Below, one piece after another: positions 21,411 to 31,622 of a stretch of DNA of 64,000 nt. A program made the position numbers and the translations under genes. The notes beneath the pieces were generated by a model. The model did no database searches. It was given only the letters and a program-made list of their open reading frames with translations, and was not told where the DNA came from. Source of the stretch: Asterella californica (taxonomy: Eukaryota > Streptophyta > Marchantiopsida > Marchantiales > Aytoniaceae); contig JAYKYS010000009.1 of the NCBI GenBank assembly GCA_036924285.1, positions 12,710,001 through 12,774,000 of the forward strand, given 5' to 3'. How positions within the stretch are numbered: the stretch's first letter is position 1; each line of letters begins with the position of its first letter.

Positions 21411-24400
21411 ATGGGAAAGCTACCCGTGTTTCATGGGAAGGACAATGAAGATGTAGAACCGTTTGTTCGAGACTTCAAAAGGGGTTGCATCGGAAACAAC
21501 GTGAGAAGGAAGGAAGAATGGGTGTTGTTACTGCCAGAGTTTTTAGAAGATTTTGCTCTTACGTGGTATGAAGACCGAGTGAAGAGCCAGACACCTGGTG
21601 CAGTTGAGGACACATGGGAGACGTTGAGTAATGCACTCATCGAAGAATTTCTTCCAGAAGAGAGTTATGAGAAGCTCATGGTGGAGCTTACTCATTTGAA
21701 GCAACGTGACGACGAGAAAGTTCGGCAATATGCCGAAAGGGTGGATAAGTTGGAGCAACGGTTTCGGACGGTCCTACGGAAGAGTGGAGACAATGTGGAA
21801 CTAACGATGGCGGGGATTGGAGCAGTGCTGACCAAGAACTTGGTGGGAGGGTTGAGACCTTCAATTCGAACCCAAGTGAGGTACGAGAAGCCAGCAACCA
21901 AAGCGGAGGCCATCAAGATAGCGACAAATATGGAAGAGAGTTTGGATGAAGGAGATATCATCCAACCTCATCATGCTGCTCTGGTGTCAACTCCGACTCC
22001 TGGTGTAGCCACAACGATCGCACCTGCACCATCACAATTGGTGATTGCTTCAACGTCAGCTCCTACTCCAACGGTGGTGCCAAGACCGTTTGTCCCAACA
22101 ACGATGTCTACTGCCACCTCTGATTTTCATGCCGAGCTGAAGAGCATCACTGACACTCTTGCGGATCTCAAGATAAACGTGGTACAGTTACGAGAATGGA
22201 GGAACAAAGGTGGAGGAGGAGGTCAAAGAGGTTACGACAACAATCCCAACCGAGGAAATCAAGGTAACTTTGGAGGCAACCAAGGTAACTTTGGAGGAAT
22301 CACTTGTTGGACGTGTGGAGGTTCTCATTTTCAGCGAAATTGTCCTAACAACGGAGCAAGAAGTGCCGAAGCTGTCAGAATGAATGTGGGTGGAGGAAAT
22401 CCATCACAAGGACGAGACAAGGGGGTGGCTATTATCGATGTCGTGCGAGATCCCATCTACGAGAAAGGAGAGAGTTCAAACTCTTCTCATGCACCGGTGG
22501 AGCTTTTAGCTCAAGAAAGGAAAAGAACTCGATTTTCTGATGAACCGGTTTTCATGGAGGAATCAGCTAGTAGAAGCACTCGTTCGAGTAATGTTTCGAG
22601 TACACCAAGGGAGCCAAGAAGGAAGCTGGGGATGGCGGATTTCACCATTTCATCTTCCCAAGCGGGATATGATGTGGTTGAAGATGTGGGTGCTCAGAAA
22701 GCCAACATCACTGTTGGACAACTGATCGCACTTAATCCCAGCTTACGAAGGGAACTCAGAGGAGGACTGAGTTCTAAGAGAAGCAAGAAGAAGAAACCCA
22801 AGAGCAAGACGTCAAAGTCTGTGGGAGTTGGTGTGGTGGATGTGCATGCTTCAGAGGTATGCACTAGGGCTTCAAAGATTGAAGTCCGGTTGAATGGTCA
22901 CTACGTCTCTGACGTATTGGTGGATGGAGGGTCGGCTGTAAACGCCATATCGGAGAGATTGATGAAGAAGTTGGGGATGGAACCAACTCGCCCGGCTAGC
23001 ATTGTCGTGGGGATGGCTAACAAGCAACGGGTAAGACCTCTTGGCGTGTTAGAGAAGGTGGTCGTGTCTGTGATGGGAGTTCAAACATTAATGTCCTTTC
23101 AAGTGTTAAAGGACTCTAGTTATGATTTGCTCCTAGGAAGGCCTTGGTTGAGAGCTGTGCGCACCACGGATAGGTGGCACAAGGGATACTTACGGATTGG
23201 GCCTAGAGATCATAGAGTGATAGTACCTCTCTCGGGTGTTGGAGTTGTGACTTCTGACTCTGATAGACCCACTAGTGACTACTGGGAATCTGATACGGAG
23301 GACGATCAGAGTGTCTCAGAAGTAGATACCGGAGATTCTTACGATCAAGAATCCTCGTCTGAGGATGAAGGATTTGGTCGAGATGAATCATTACATCAGC
23401 TTAGTGCTATTGACTTGTTGCCTCGACCAGCAGTGGAGAAAGATCCAGACAAAAAAGAGTTGAGTGAGGCAGAGATTGTGAGAAGACTCTCTACCCTGAA
23501 GTTTGGTATCAATGTCACTCAAGAGGAGAAAAGTAGATTCCTAGATATATTTCGAAAATATATCCATGTGTTTGCTTTCAGCTACAAGGATTTGAAGGAG
23601 GTGACTCTAGAGACTCATCGGATCGAATTGGAGGAGAACGCAAGACCAGTTCGACAGAAGCAGAGAAGAGTCAATCCTACAACGGCAATGATGGTCAAGG
23701 AGGAGATAGACAAGTTGAAGGAGGCGAGTTTTATCTATGAGGTGGAGAACTCAGAATGGGTTTCACCCATTGTGATTGTCAAGAAGAAGAATGGTAAGCT
23801 GCGAGTGTGCATAGACTATAAGAAGTTGAATGCAGTTACCAAGAAGGATTATTATCCTCTACCATTTATAGATGAGATTTTGGAGGAAGTTGCTGGTCAT
23901 GAATGGTACAGCTTTGGTGATGGTTATAGTGGGTATAACCAGATCAAGATAGCACAGGAGTACCAACAGTTGACTACTTTCACTACTCCTTGGGGAACAT
24001 TTGCATTTCGGGTGATGCCATTCGGACTGTGTAATGCTCCGGCCACGTTTCAGAGGTTCATGAACAAGGTGTTTGAACCATTCATAGGAAAGTTTGTCCG
24101 TGATTTTATTGACGATTTTTGCGTGTACGGACGAAAGGAGGATCACTTTGATCATGTGATCAAAGTTTTGCAGCGGTTGGAGCAAGCCAATGCTTCTCTA
24201 AATCCAGAGAAGTGCATCTTTGGCTGCGAAGAAGGTCTGCTGTTAGGGCACATCATTTCCAAGAATGGGATTGCGGTAGATCCTGAGAAGGTGAAGAAGA
24301 TTGTGGATCTTCCATTTCCGATCAACTTGACAAAGTTGAGGCAGTTTCTTGGCATGGTGGGATATTATCGTAGGTTTGTCTTTTCCTTCTCAAACAAAGC

Positions 24401-26297
24401 AATAGCTTTGACTATGTACATGAAGAAGGGAGTTGATTTTGACTTGATAGTGCATGATCAGAAGGCAAAGGAAGCATTTGAGGAGTTGAAAAAGGCATTA
24501 GTGACAGCTCCTATACTTGCTAAACCTGAGTGGAGTAAAGCATTTATTCTGTATACAGATGCCTCCAATGTAGCAATCGGATGTACATTAAGTCAGCTAG
24601 ATGGAGATGGGTATGATCATCCTATAGCTTATGCTAGTAGGCAGATGGTTCCAGCGGAGAAGAATTACTCCGTGACTGAACGAGAAGGATTAGCGGTGAT
24701 CTTTGGATTGAAGAAATTTCGACACTACTTGCTAGGAGGGAAATTTTCCATAGTCACAGATCACAAGGCTTTAAAGTATATCTTTAATAAGCCTAATGCC
24801 GAAGGTCGTATTGCTCGTTGGAAGATCCTTCTAACAGAATACGATTACGTGATCGAAGATAGACCAGGGAAAAAACATGCGAATGCTGATCTTTTGTCGA
24901 GGGCTTATGATGATGAGGGAGAAGAACCGTTTGATGATTCATTTCCAGACGAGCATCTGATGACCATCACAAGCATTGAGGAGATACCGGACGAGTACAA
25001 GGAAATCTGGAGTTTCCTTACAGATGGCTCTTTTCCAGAAGGTATGCATACCCGAGAACGTAACGCGTTGATCAAGAGATGCAAACCTTACACCATGGTG
25101 GAGGGAATTCTATTTCATCAAGGAGCAGATGGCTTACTAAGAAGAGCAGTTGGTCAGAAGGAGGCGTTCAAGCTGATGCACGAGTTTCACGATGGCACTG
25201 TTTGCGGAGGTCACTTTGCTGGTAAGATAACAGCTTTCAAGATTTTGGATGCGGGTTATCACTGGAGAGGGATTTTCAAGGAGTGTTTAGACTATTGCAA
25301 AACTTGCGATGTATGTCAAGCATTTGCTCTGAAGTCTACTAGAACACCTCCGTTAAGATCAATTCCAATATTAGGACCATTTGAGAAGTGGGGTATTGAC
25401 TTTGTAGGTCCTCTCAATAAGACACCTCGAGGAAATAGATACATTGTAGTCGCCACTGACTATTGTACCAAGTGGGTAGAGGCTAGACCTTTGAGAGAGA
25501 CCAATGAAACAGAAGTCGGTAGATTCTTATGGGAGAGGATCATCACCAGATTTGGATGTCCGTTAGAGTTGGTCTCGGATAGAGGAGGAGAGTTTGTAGG
25601 GAGCATGACTACTGCTATGCTACAACACTTTTCTATCAAGGCACGAGTAACGACCTCATACAAGCCAAATGCTAATGGTCTTGCGGAGAAGACCAATCTT
25701 ACACTTTGTATGATGCTCGCCAAAGATGCTGGTGTTGAGACTGCGAAACATACTTGGGATAAGAGGCTACATGCCATCTTATGGGAGTACCGAACGACAA
25801 CAAAGACTTCTACTGGGTACTCTCCATTTCGACTGGTTTATGGAGTGGAGTCCAAGTTGCCCATCCAATTCGAATTGGATACTTTTCAAACTATTCAACG
25901 AAAGTTGAAGAGGTCGAGAGGAGAAGACGTGGTCAGATCAAGAAGGGAGCAACTCATGGAGTTGGAAGAGACCCGAGCGATAGCGATGATCCGGATGGAA
26001 CGAGCTCAAGCGTATCAAAAGAAGAGTTACGACAAAAGGTTGGGCAAGAGGGAGGTAAAACCTTTTCAAGTCGGAGATTGGGTTATGTTGTATGATGCTA
26101 TCAGATTCAAGAGGGCTAGGAAGAAGTTTCTTCCGAGATATTTTGGTCCTTTTGTTGTAGATAAGGTGTGGAGCAACTTCACATATGACCTTCAGGAGCT
26201 GGGAGGAAGGAGATTCGATCGGGTAAATCATGACAAGTTGAAGTTGTTTCATCAACGAAAGTTCTCTCTTCACTCCGAGGACGGAGCGAAAATTTAG
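21411..26297 (+). CDS. Gag-Pol polyprotein of gypsy B, 1628 residues, intact
   Basis: A single open frame. Gag fills roughly residues 1-290 (RDFKRGCIG, ALTWYEDRVKSQ, DEKVRQYAERVDKLEQRF), with a CCHC knuckle (CWTCGGSHFQRNC) near 299-311. The protease active site near residue 505 is VLVDGGSAVNAI, with Gly where Ser/Thr is usual. RT spans about 740-950 with PFGLCNAPATFQ and a catalytic block FIDDFCVYG near 899-906, Phe replacing Tyr of YxDD. RNase H begins at YTDASNVAIG (about 1047) and ends near DLLSR. Integrase has an HHCC finger (about 1255-1304) and catalytic Asp/Asp/Glu in GIDFVGP (1329), LVSDRGGEF (1389) and ANGLAEKTN (1425). A GPF-like block (RYFGPFVVDKV, about 1577) ends the protein. No chromodomain is seen. 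The products would form the particle, copy the RNA and integrate the DNA. No lesion is visible. ATG 21411 is the first Met before the conserved Gag. Confidence 0.92.
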   Translation: MGKLPVFHGKDNEDVEPFVRDFKRGCIGNNVRRKEEWVLLLPEFLEDFALTWYEDRVKSQTPGAVEDTWETLSNALIEEFLPEESYEKLMVELTHLKQRDDEKVRQYAERVDKLEQRFRTVLRKSGDNVELTMAGIGAVLTKNLVGGLRPSIRTQVRYEKPATKAEAIKIATNMEESLDEGDIIQPHHAALVSTPTPGVATTIAPAPSQLVIASTSAPTPTVVPRPFVPTTMSTATSDFHAELKSITDTLADLKINVVQLREWRNKGGGGGQRGYDNNPNRGNQGNFGGNQGNFGGITCWTCGGSHFQRNCPNNGARSAEAVRMNVGGGNPSQGRDKGVAIIDVVRDPIYEKGESSNSSHAPVELLAQERKRTRFSDEPVFMEESASRSTRSSNVSSTPREPRRKLGMADFTISSSQAGYDVVEDVGAQKANITVGQLIALNPSLRRELRGGLSSKRSKKKKPKSKTSKSVGVGVVDVHASEVCTRASKIEVRLNGHYVSDVLVDGGSAVNAISERLMKKLGMEPTRPASIVVGMANKQRVRPLGVLEKVVVSVMGVQTLMSFQVLKDSSYDLLLGRPWLRAVRTTDRWHKGYLRIGPRDHRVIVPLSGVGVVTSDSDRPTSDYWESDTEDDQSVSEVDTGDSYDQESSSEDEGFGRDESLHQLSAIDLLPRPAVEKDPDKKELSEAEIVRRLSTLKFGINVTQEEKSRFLDIFRKYIHVFAFSYKDLKEVTLETHRIELEENARPVRQKQRRVNPTTAMMVKEEIDKLKEASFIYEVENSEWVSPIVIVKKKNGKLRVCIDYKKLNAVTKKDYYPLPFIDEILEEVAGHEWYSFGDGYSGYNQIKIAQEYQQLTTFTTPWGTFAFRVMPFGLCNAPATFQRFMNKVFEPFIGKFVRDFIDDFCVYGRKEDHFDHVIKVLQRLEQANASLNPEKCIFGCEEGLLLGHIISKNGIAVDPEKVKKIVDLPFPINLTKLRQFLGMVGYYRRFVFSFSNKAIALTMYMKKGVDFDLIVHDQKAKEAFEELKKALVTAPILAKPEWSKAFILYTDASNVAIGCTLSQLDGDGYDHPIAYASRQMVPAEKNYSVTEREGLAVIFGLKKFRHYLLGGKFSIVTDHKALKYIFNKPNAEGRIARWKILLTEYDYVIEDRPGKKHANADLLSRAYDDEGEEPFDDSFPDEHLMTITSIEEIPDEYKEIWSFLTDGSFPEGMHTRERNALIKRCKPYTMVEGILFHQGADGLLRRAVGQKEAFKLMHEFHDGTVCGGHFAGKITAFKILDAGYHWRGIFKECLDYCKTCDVCQAFALKSTRTPPLRSIPILGPFEKWGIDFVGPLNKTPRGNRYIVVATDYCTKWVEARPLRETNETEVGRFLWERIITRFGCPLELVSDRGGEFVGSMTTAMLQHFSIKARVTTSYKPNANGLAEKTNLTLCMMLAKDAGVETAKHTWDKRLHAILWEYRTTTKTSTGYSPFRLVYGVESKLPIQFELDTFQTIQRKLKRSRGEDVVRSRREQLMELEETRAIAMIRMERAQAYQKKSYDKRLGKREVKPFQVGDWVMLYDAIRFKRARKKFLPRYFGPFVVDKVWSNFTYDLQELGGRRFDRVNHDKLKLFHQRKFSLHSEDGAKI

Positions 26298-26300
26298 TCC

Positions 26301-26310
26301 GGGGGTAAAA
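26301..26310 (+). other. Polypurine tract of gypsy B
   Basis: GGGGGTAAAA directly precedes the 3' LTR start TGTAACG at 26311. Position and purine content match the plus-strand primer of LTR elements. Confidence 0.8.
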
Positions 26311-27225
26311 TGTAACGACCTATGTTACACATAGGAAGTTTGTCAATTAGTAAGGTGTTTAGTTATAACTAAGGGTTGAGAATGTTTATTTGCTGCCAAA
26401 GTACTTTTAGGAGGTATCAAGTTAGTCATGACTAGCTAAAAGTTAGTTATGGTTAAACTTAGCTGTACTTTTGGCAGAATTCAGATATTTGCTAAAGAGT
26501 GAGCACTACTATCTTGTCATCTTGTCTAAAAGGTAGAAAGGAGGTGGAAAGTATCTCTTATCTCCTTTTTGACTTGATATTAGTGGTTGGATTAAAGTTG
26601 TGGACTTTGTGGGCATTAAAAACAAGAAGAGATTCCACATGTTTCCTTTTTAGTGGGTCCTAGTGTAGAGGGGGGGTGGAAATTCGAGATTCCTTGAGAA
26701 TATTCCAGAATCCTTCTAGAAGTTGTTGACTTTGAAGGAATAAGCCCATGTGAAAAGGTAAAAAGCCCATGTGATCAATGCTTTTACCTTAAGTAATATC
26801 TTAGTAAAACCCGGTAAAAGTAGTTACGGCTGAGTTACCGAGGGTACCAAAGTAAAAACCTAGAATGTATAAATAGAGGAGTAGAGAAGAGCTCCTCATC
26901 CTTGTTTTCACATTGTCGTAATGACAACTTGAGTAATATAGAGAGTGTGGGACATTTTTAGCATGTGAGAACTTGAGAGACGTCGTTAGAATGGAGGATT
27001 TTAGTGGATGAGATTATGGAGATTTTAGTTGATAAGTTTGTGGGTGTATGAATGAGAGTGAACTTAGCATTTTTCCCTTCAAGATTCATGGTGTGCTTCC
27101 ATCAAAGCCATCAGAGGTGACCCCTGAGTGAGAGACAGGCCCGACAGTTGCAGATTCGTGGATGACGATCGTGGAGGTTAAGAGATCGGGGGGTAGTTGA
27201 TCGTTAGGACCGCGGAGGGTTTACA
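26311..27225 (+). repeat. 3' LTR of gypsy B
   Basis: 915 bp; reading it beside 18462-19376 I found no difference. It is followed by GTAC (27226-27229), the 4-bp target duplication. Confidence 0.95.
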
Positions 27226-29070
27226 GTACTGTGCGGAGTAAGTAACTAAGACGTCGTGCAATTGAAGAGGAAAGAATACCAAAGGCAACTTGTGGATCCT
27301 CCAACATAGAGAGATCCTCGATATGCAAAACGTCCTCCGCAAAGACAACATCTAAGAATCGAGAGACAATGTTTTCTGTACCCACAGATACTCAGAGGAT
27401 GCATAAACCATTTGTAGGGGTAACAAATTCCTCCGGGAGCTGTAAGTCCGACGGTATACGTATGAGAGATCAAGCCTTGCACTTCGACACCTTCACTCGC
27501 AGCCCTACCAAGGCCAATTGAGAGACAAGGTGGTCAAAGGCAACACTGACTTGGTCCGTCGGACCTACGATGTGCGTATCATCAGCTAGAGATGAAAAAA
27601 CACAACCTGGAGCAGCCAAGGCGGTGACCAAGAGAGCTCTATAGTGAGCTAAGGCAAAGAGAGATCCATCCAAAAAATCTCCCTGAAGAGTACATGTAGC
27701 TGATGACTGTAATCCCTTGATCGTAGGACAGTGTTGGTAGTAAAGAGAAGAGGAAAAATCATAAAACGATCGCACGAAGGAACGAGACCCGTCAGAGATC
27801 CCTCGCTATCCATGAGCTCCCTAAAGATGGAAGCGCGAGAAATGCTATTAAAAACTTTTTCCACGTCCACTTGTAGGACAACTCAATCGGGATGGATGTC
27901 CAAGAGAGCCCTAATGCCGAAAGACACAGAATCACAACCTCCCGACGTCGCAACTCCAAACTGATGTGGACAAAGGTGGTCTTGAAAAGTATCTCGAAGT
28001 TGAAGGATAATGATACGATTCATAAGTCGTAAGAGAATCTCGCCGATGACTAGTCGGATCTCTCCATCATCCTTCGTCATGGTCAAAGTCTAGCTGCCCC
28101 TAGTACCTGAGCTATAGACTGAGGAATATGTCCCTGAGCTACTACTGCCGCTACCTGAAAAAGCTCTGTGAAACCACTAGAGGGGTCATCTGTCTGAAAA
28201 CAATCCCGTAGGTGCTCGTAGACCATCCCAGATAGACCTCCAGAAGATAAACGTGGAGATGTACACAAGGCCTGGGCAAACAAGGATTTATCGAGATATA
28301 ATGGCTCCTCAGGCTGATAGTCCTGAACCTCAGGTGGTGAGGGATCATTCGGTGAGGGGGTGAAGAAAACGTAACGCAGCGATCGTCTCCTCCGTAGGAC
28401 ATGCCAATGACAAAGGATGCAGTGCTATAGCAGCTCTACTATACTCTCCAACCTGACCTAACATCCTACAACGTCGTATGCGGATGGAAGATGAGACATC
28501 ATGTGTAGAGACAGACTCACTCCTATCTCGTACCGCACGGACTGATTCCTCTTGTAAGGCCGTCCAATCACCTGCACGGAATCTCCGAAGACGGACCGCC
28601 ACCTACCGATGTCCTCTTCTGCCACCTCGAGTATAACGGAAGCACCAACAAGGAAGTAAGAGGAACAGTAACCACGCCGTCTCGTCCTTGATGTTTCGTG
28701 CCAACATGTCGAGAGGTAGACGGAATGCCTGCCTCACCTCGTCATGAAGAGCACGAGGTAACCAATGGAACAAACGTGGACAAGGGAAACTCGTCTCGAA
28801 CAAACTCAAAATAGTGTCAGAGTGGACTCTCAACCACTCCCACGACTCTGGAGGAACTCCAGGAAGAAGAGCTATGACTAAGGGAACCCTAATGATTGCA
28901 CATGTAGACTTCTTATCTCGGCTAACCTGAGCATCCCGTGTGGTCGTATCATAGCTCTTGTGCATCTTTCCCACATGAGATTTTATCTCTTGCGAGATAA
29001 ATAACTGATTGCACACCGGACATGATGTGTCTCGAATCAGTCCCGATCTCATGAGAGAGAGAGTATCCAT
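27226..29070 (-). pseudogene. N-terminal half of the non-LTR element ORF (zinc finger and RT)
   Basis: From ATG 29070 on the minus strand: a C2H2-type finger CPVCNQLFISQEIKSHVGKM followed by His (about 28963-29025), a long spacer, then RT blocks. They include LSSGGLSGMVYEHLRDCF, HQFGVATSGGCDSVSFG, QVDVEKVFNSISR and QGDFLDGSLFALAHY, and the catalytic SSLADDTHIVGP at about 27570-27600, with the two aspartates intact. In-frame stops lie at about 28603 and near 27475, and a frameshift near 28365. The finger-then-RT order and a single ORF fit R2-type target-primed elements, which nick DNA and reverse transcribe in place. The frame continues at 18461 beyond the gypsy insertion. Confidence 0.8.
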
Positions 29071-29103
29071 AGTTAAAAAAGAGACAATATCTCTTTTTTA
29101 ACT
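29071..29103. repeat. Perfect hairpin at the non-LTR/copia junction
   Basis: Arms AGTTAAAAAAGAGA (29071-29084) and its exact reverse complement (29090-29103) around a 5-nt loop. It lies directly upstream of the non-LTR ORF start and next to the end of copia sequence at 29110. It may belong to the element's short 5' UTR. Confidence 0.8.
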
Positions 29104-29109
29104 TTTTAA

Positions 29110-30260
29110 CCAGAAAGTGCTTTCTTGAGCTTACATACCAGTTCTTCTTCTCCTAGCCGTACAAAACCATGTGGCTGTTCCAAGTATACTTCCTCTTCAA
29201 GTTCCCCATTCAAGAAGGCATTCTTAACATCCTGATAGAGTTTAGTTGTTCTACGGGAGTAAAGGTTTCGTAAAAATCTTCTCCTTTCTGTTGCATGTAC
29301 CTTTTTGCTAGCCGTCTGGCTTTGTATTGTTTGGTGGATCCACCTGTTGCTTGTTTAAGCTTGTAAGCCAACTTGCACCCCACCATCTTCTTCCCCGGTG
29401 GTTACTTAATAAGGTTCCAAGTCTGATTTTTCTGCAAGTCACATATGTCTTCTTGCATGGCTTCTTTACACTTCGTAACATACTGAGCTTCTTCAAATCT
29501 TATTGTCTCTGTGTCTGCAACTTGGGTAGACAACATGTAGCTATCTACAAATCTGGCATTCTCTTTTTCCTCAAGGATTGTCTGAGTCTAGGCTCTTTTG
29601 AGACTGAAGCATTTGGAATTATCCTTTCACTAGAGTCATGTTCTACAAGAATTAGATCCTTTGTACCTTCACGTACATTTATTTTGATCTTTTGTACCAT
29701 CATGTACATCTGGAGTTCTTGCCAGTTATCTGCAAGGTTATCCATTTGCAATTCTTGCATTGACGAATGACTTACATCTGAAGTTTCTTGTCGAATCTTT
29801 GCAACATTATCCATATGCAGTTCCTGCACTGAAATTCCGTCATCTACTGGTCTTTCACCCGGTTACCGGTATAACATTTGTGACTCGAGTTTCAATTGTA
29901 TGATCTCTCTGGACTTGCTTTTGAGGATCTTGATAGATACTGCACTTCTCAATGAAGACTACATCTCTACTGATGACAAGCTTCCCTTGACTATTTTAAA
30001 GCCGGTACGCTTTTTCTTTTTCAGCATACTCAGCAAAAGTTCACACATGGCTTTTGTCATCAAGCTTCTTCCTCGCTTCAGTTGGAATAAGTACGTAAGC
30101 TTTGCATCCAAAGACTTTGAGATGATTCACTTCAAGTATCTTACCAGAAAATGCCTCCTAGGGTGTTTGACCAGAAACTCCAGAGGTAGGGCTCCGATTC
30201 AGTCCATATATTGTTGTTTGAACTGCTTCAACTCGATACTGATTAGGCAAGTCATATCTT
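29110..30260 (-). pseudogene. Integrase C-terminus and start of RT of the old copia element
   Basis: At its left end the minus strand reads YQDVKNAFLNGELEEEVYLE, then HGFVRLGEEELVCKLKKALSG up to 29110, the classic copia RT block that normally continues with LYGLKQ. The sequence from about 29250 to 30260 carries fragmentary integrase-to-RT linker with stops in all frames. The abrupt stop of similarity at 29110 marks the non-LTR insertion. Confidence 0.8.
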
Positions 30261-30467
30261 TCAACATGCTGCGGTAGTTTCCATCACCGTTCTGTTTTTT
30301 CTTTCAACTATCCCATTCTGTTGAGGAGTATAGGCGGCCGTCAATTGTCTCCTGATGCCTTTATTCTTGTAAAACTCCTCCGCTGCATTTGAGAGAAATG
30401 CAGCGGAGGAGTCACCACCTCTGTCTGTTCTTATTATCTTCACTCTGCATTCTAATTGTCCTTCCAT
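30261..30467 (-). pseudogene. Integrase core fragment of the old copia element
   Basis: The 68-residue frame includes the second catalytic Asp and the Glu context of copia integrase: IIRTDRGGDSS and AAYTPQQNGIVERKNRTVM. Integrase inserts the element DNA. The stretch DSSAAFLSNAAEEF overlaps a perfect 17-bp-arm inverted repeat (30374-30412), and DSSAA is unlike the usual GGEF/GGEY continuation. That part of the codon sequence looks overwritten. Confidence 0.8.
30374..30412. repeat. Perfect inverted repeat inside the copia integrase
   Basis: Arms of 17 bp, ACTCCTCCGCTGCATTT (30374-30390) and its exact complement (30396-30412), with loop GAGAG. It lies in protein-coding sequence, where such symmetry is not expected. 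Confidence 0.9.
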
Positions 30468-30984
30468 CTCCAGTATGAACTCTGATAGGTATTTGAAAGC
30501 TTTAGACTTGAGACGTAAAAACTATATCTATATCTTGCGTGAATGATCATCTACAATCAACATGTAGTATCTCACCCACCAAATGATGTAGGATAGATCG
30601 GTCCTCCTAAGTCTAAAACGTGACCTACTCGCTCCTCTCCTTTCTTGGTAAACTTGGTTCTTATCTGTTTCCTCCTCAAGCATATATCACATTGTTGTTC
30701 GTGGTATTAATTTTGGACAATCCGGTGATCATCTTTCTATCTACAAGTAGCTTCAGTCGATCATAATTAATATGTCTTAGACGTGCATACCACAAATCGT
30801 TCGTGTCTTTGGAGATGATTGCTACTGCAGATGGCACTACAGTCTCAGCCTATAACTCGTACAAACTTCTTTTACGTGTTTATCTAATAACCACCCGATT
30901 TGAATGTTGTTTGCTGTGATCAAGAACTGAACATTCATCCTCGGTAAAGGCAACATTAAGTCCGGCTTCTATAATCTTCCTATA

Positions 30985-31218
30985 CTAAGTCATTCTCGGA
31001 ACATACCAATCCTCCTGTATAACATTAGTTTCTCCAGAAGGCAACACAACTCGGATGTTACTTGTTCCACGCACATTGTATTGCTTATCATCACCGACTC
31101 CGTTAAGAGGTCCATCCTCTATGTACTTCATGATCTCAAACCAATGTCGGTTTGATGTGATGTGATTAGAAGCCCCTGATTCAATCCACCAACATTCTTG
31201 AGAATTATCAGTTACCAA
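30985..31218 (-). pseudogene. Protease region of the old copia element
   Basis: The frame contains ECWWIESGASNHITSNRHWF. This is the copia protease motif W-x-D-S-G-A-S-x-H, with the catalytic Asp changed to Glu. It continues into VVLPSGETNVIQEDWYVP, the usual sequence before the integrase. Upstream on the same strand (about 31340-31395) lies a broken zinc knuckle, CNYYKILGHFAYEC, whose second Cys is Tyr. Both changes show loss of function. Confidence 0.8.
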
Positions 31219-31449
31219 GGCTGTGTAAAAAAGATGGTCGTTCTCTCTCCTTTCGGTTCTTTTCTTATCATTGGCAATATTTCTTGAGCAAGATTACCCG
31301 TTCTTGATTGCAAACTTTCTCTCCTTTGTCAACCATTCCACGCTTTCTTCCTACATTCATAGGCAAAATGTCCTAGAATTTTATAGTAATTGCAGTCTTG
31401 GTTTTCTCTTCTGATTAGAAACCACCGATCTTTGATTGTCAGACGGATG

Positions 31450-31480
31450 ATGATGAGTGGTAGAAACTACCACTCATCAT
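31450..31480. repeat. Perfect inverted repeat in the copia gag region
   Basis: Arms ATGATGAGTGGTAG (31450-31463) and exact complement (31467-31480), loop AAA. Confidence 0.85.
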
Positions 31481-31622
31481 TTTTGAACCTTGAGTTCCAA
31501 CCTGTAGCCTTCTCCGATTTGTTAGTCACTCTTCCATGCTTGAATGAAGATCCACTTCTAGATCACTATAGAGAGCTTGATCCTTGCTAACCTCTTCAAG
31601 TTTATAATCAAAATTCAATTCT

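Larger units (their letters stand above)
18462..27225 (+). mobile_element. Young, apparently complete Ty3/gypsy element B
   Basis: The element is 8764 bp. Two 915-bp LTRs (18462-19376 and 26311-27225) start TGTAACG and end TTTACA, and I found no difference between them reading side by side. The flanking 4 bp is GTAC on both sides (18458-18461 and 27226-27229). A primer binding site, a polypurine tract and an uninterrupted 1628-codon gag-pol frame are present. It lies in the same genomic position as a break in the non-LTR ORF, which proves insertion there. All this indicates a very recent, possibly still mobile copy. The RT and protease variants suggest a lineage distinct from the chromovirus at 38-45 kb. 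Confidence 0.95.
17049..29103 (-). mobile_element. Non-LTR retrotransposon with restriction-like endonuclease features, split by a gypsy insertion
   Basis: The two halves are 29103-27226 and 18461-17049 (minus strand). Removing the gypsy element and one 4-bp target copy joins them in a single frame: the last residues before the break (ARRLSYLLRTV) run into PPSPIFISRLREFD. The joined ORF region is about 1050 codons, near the size of R2-type single-ORF elements. The order is an N-terminal C2H2-type finger, RT with an ADD catalytic motif, and a C-terminal CCHC followed by a candidate PD-(D/E)xK-like segment. That order is known for R2/HERO/Utopia-type elements. No poly(A) tail is seen at the 3' end. 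A few stops and one or two frameshifts are present, so it is inactive. Boundaries to copia are inferred from where copia protein similarity stops and are good to perhaps 10-20 bp. Confidence 0.75.

Noticed and set aside
21431..26273. Many short minus-strand frames
   Set aside because: All lie antisense inside the intact gag-pol frame of gypsy B and show no domain.
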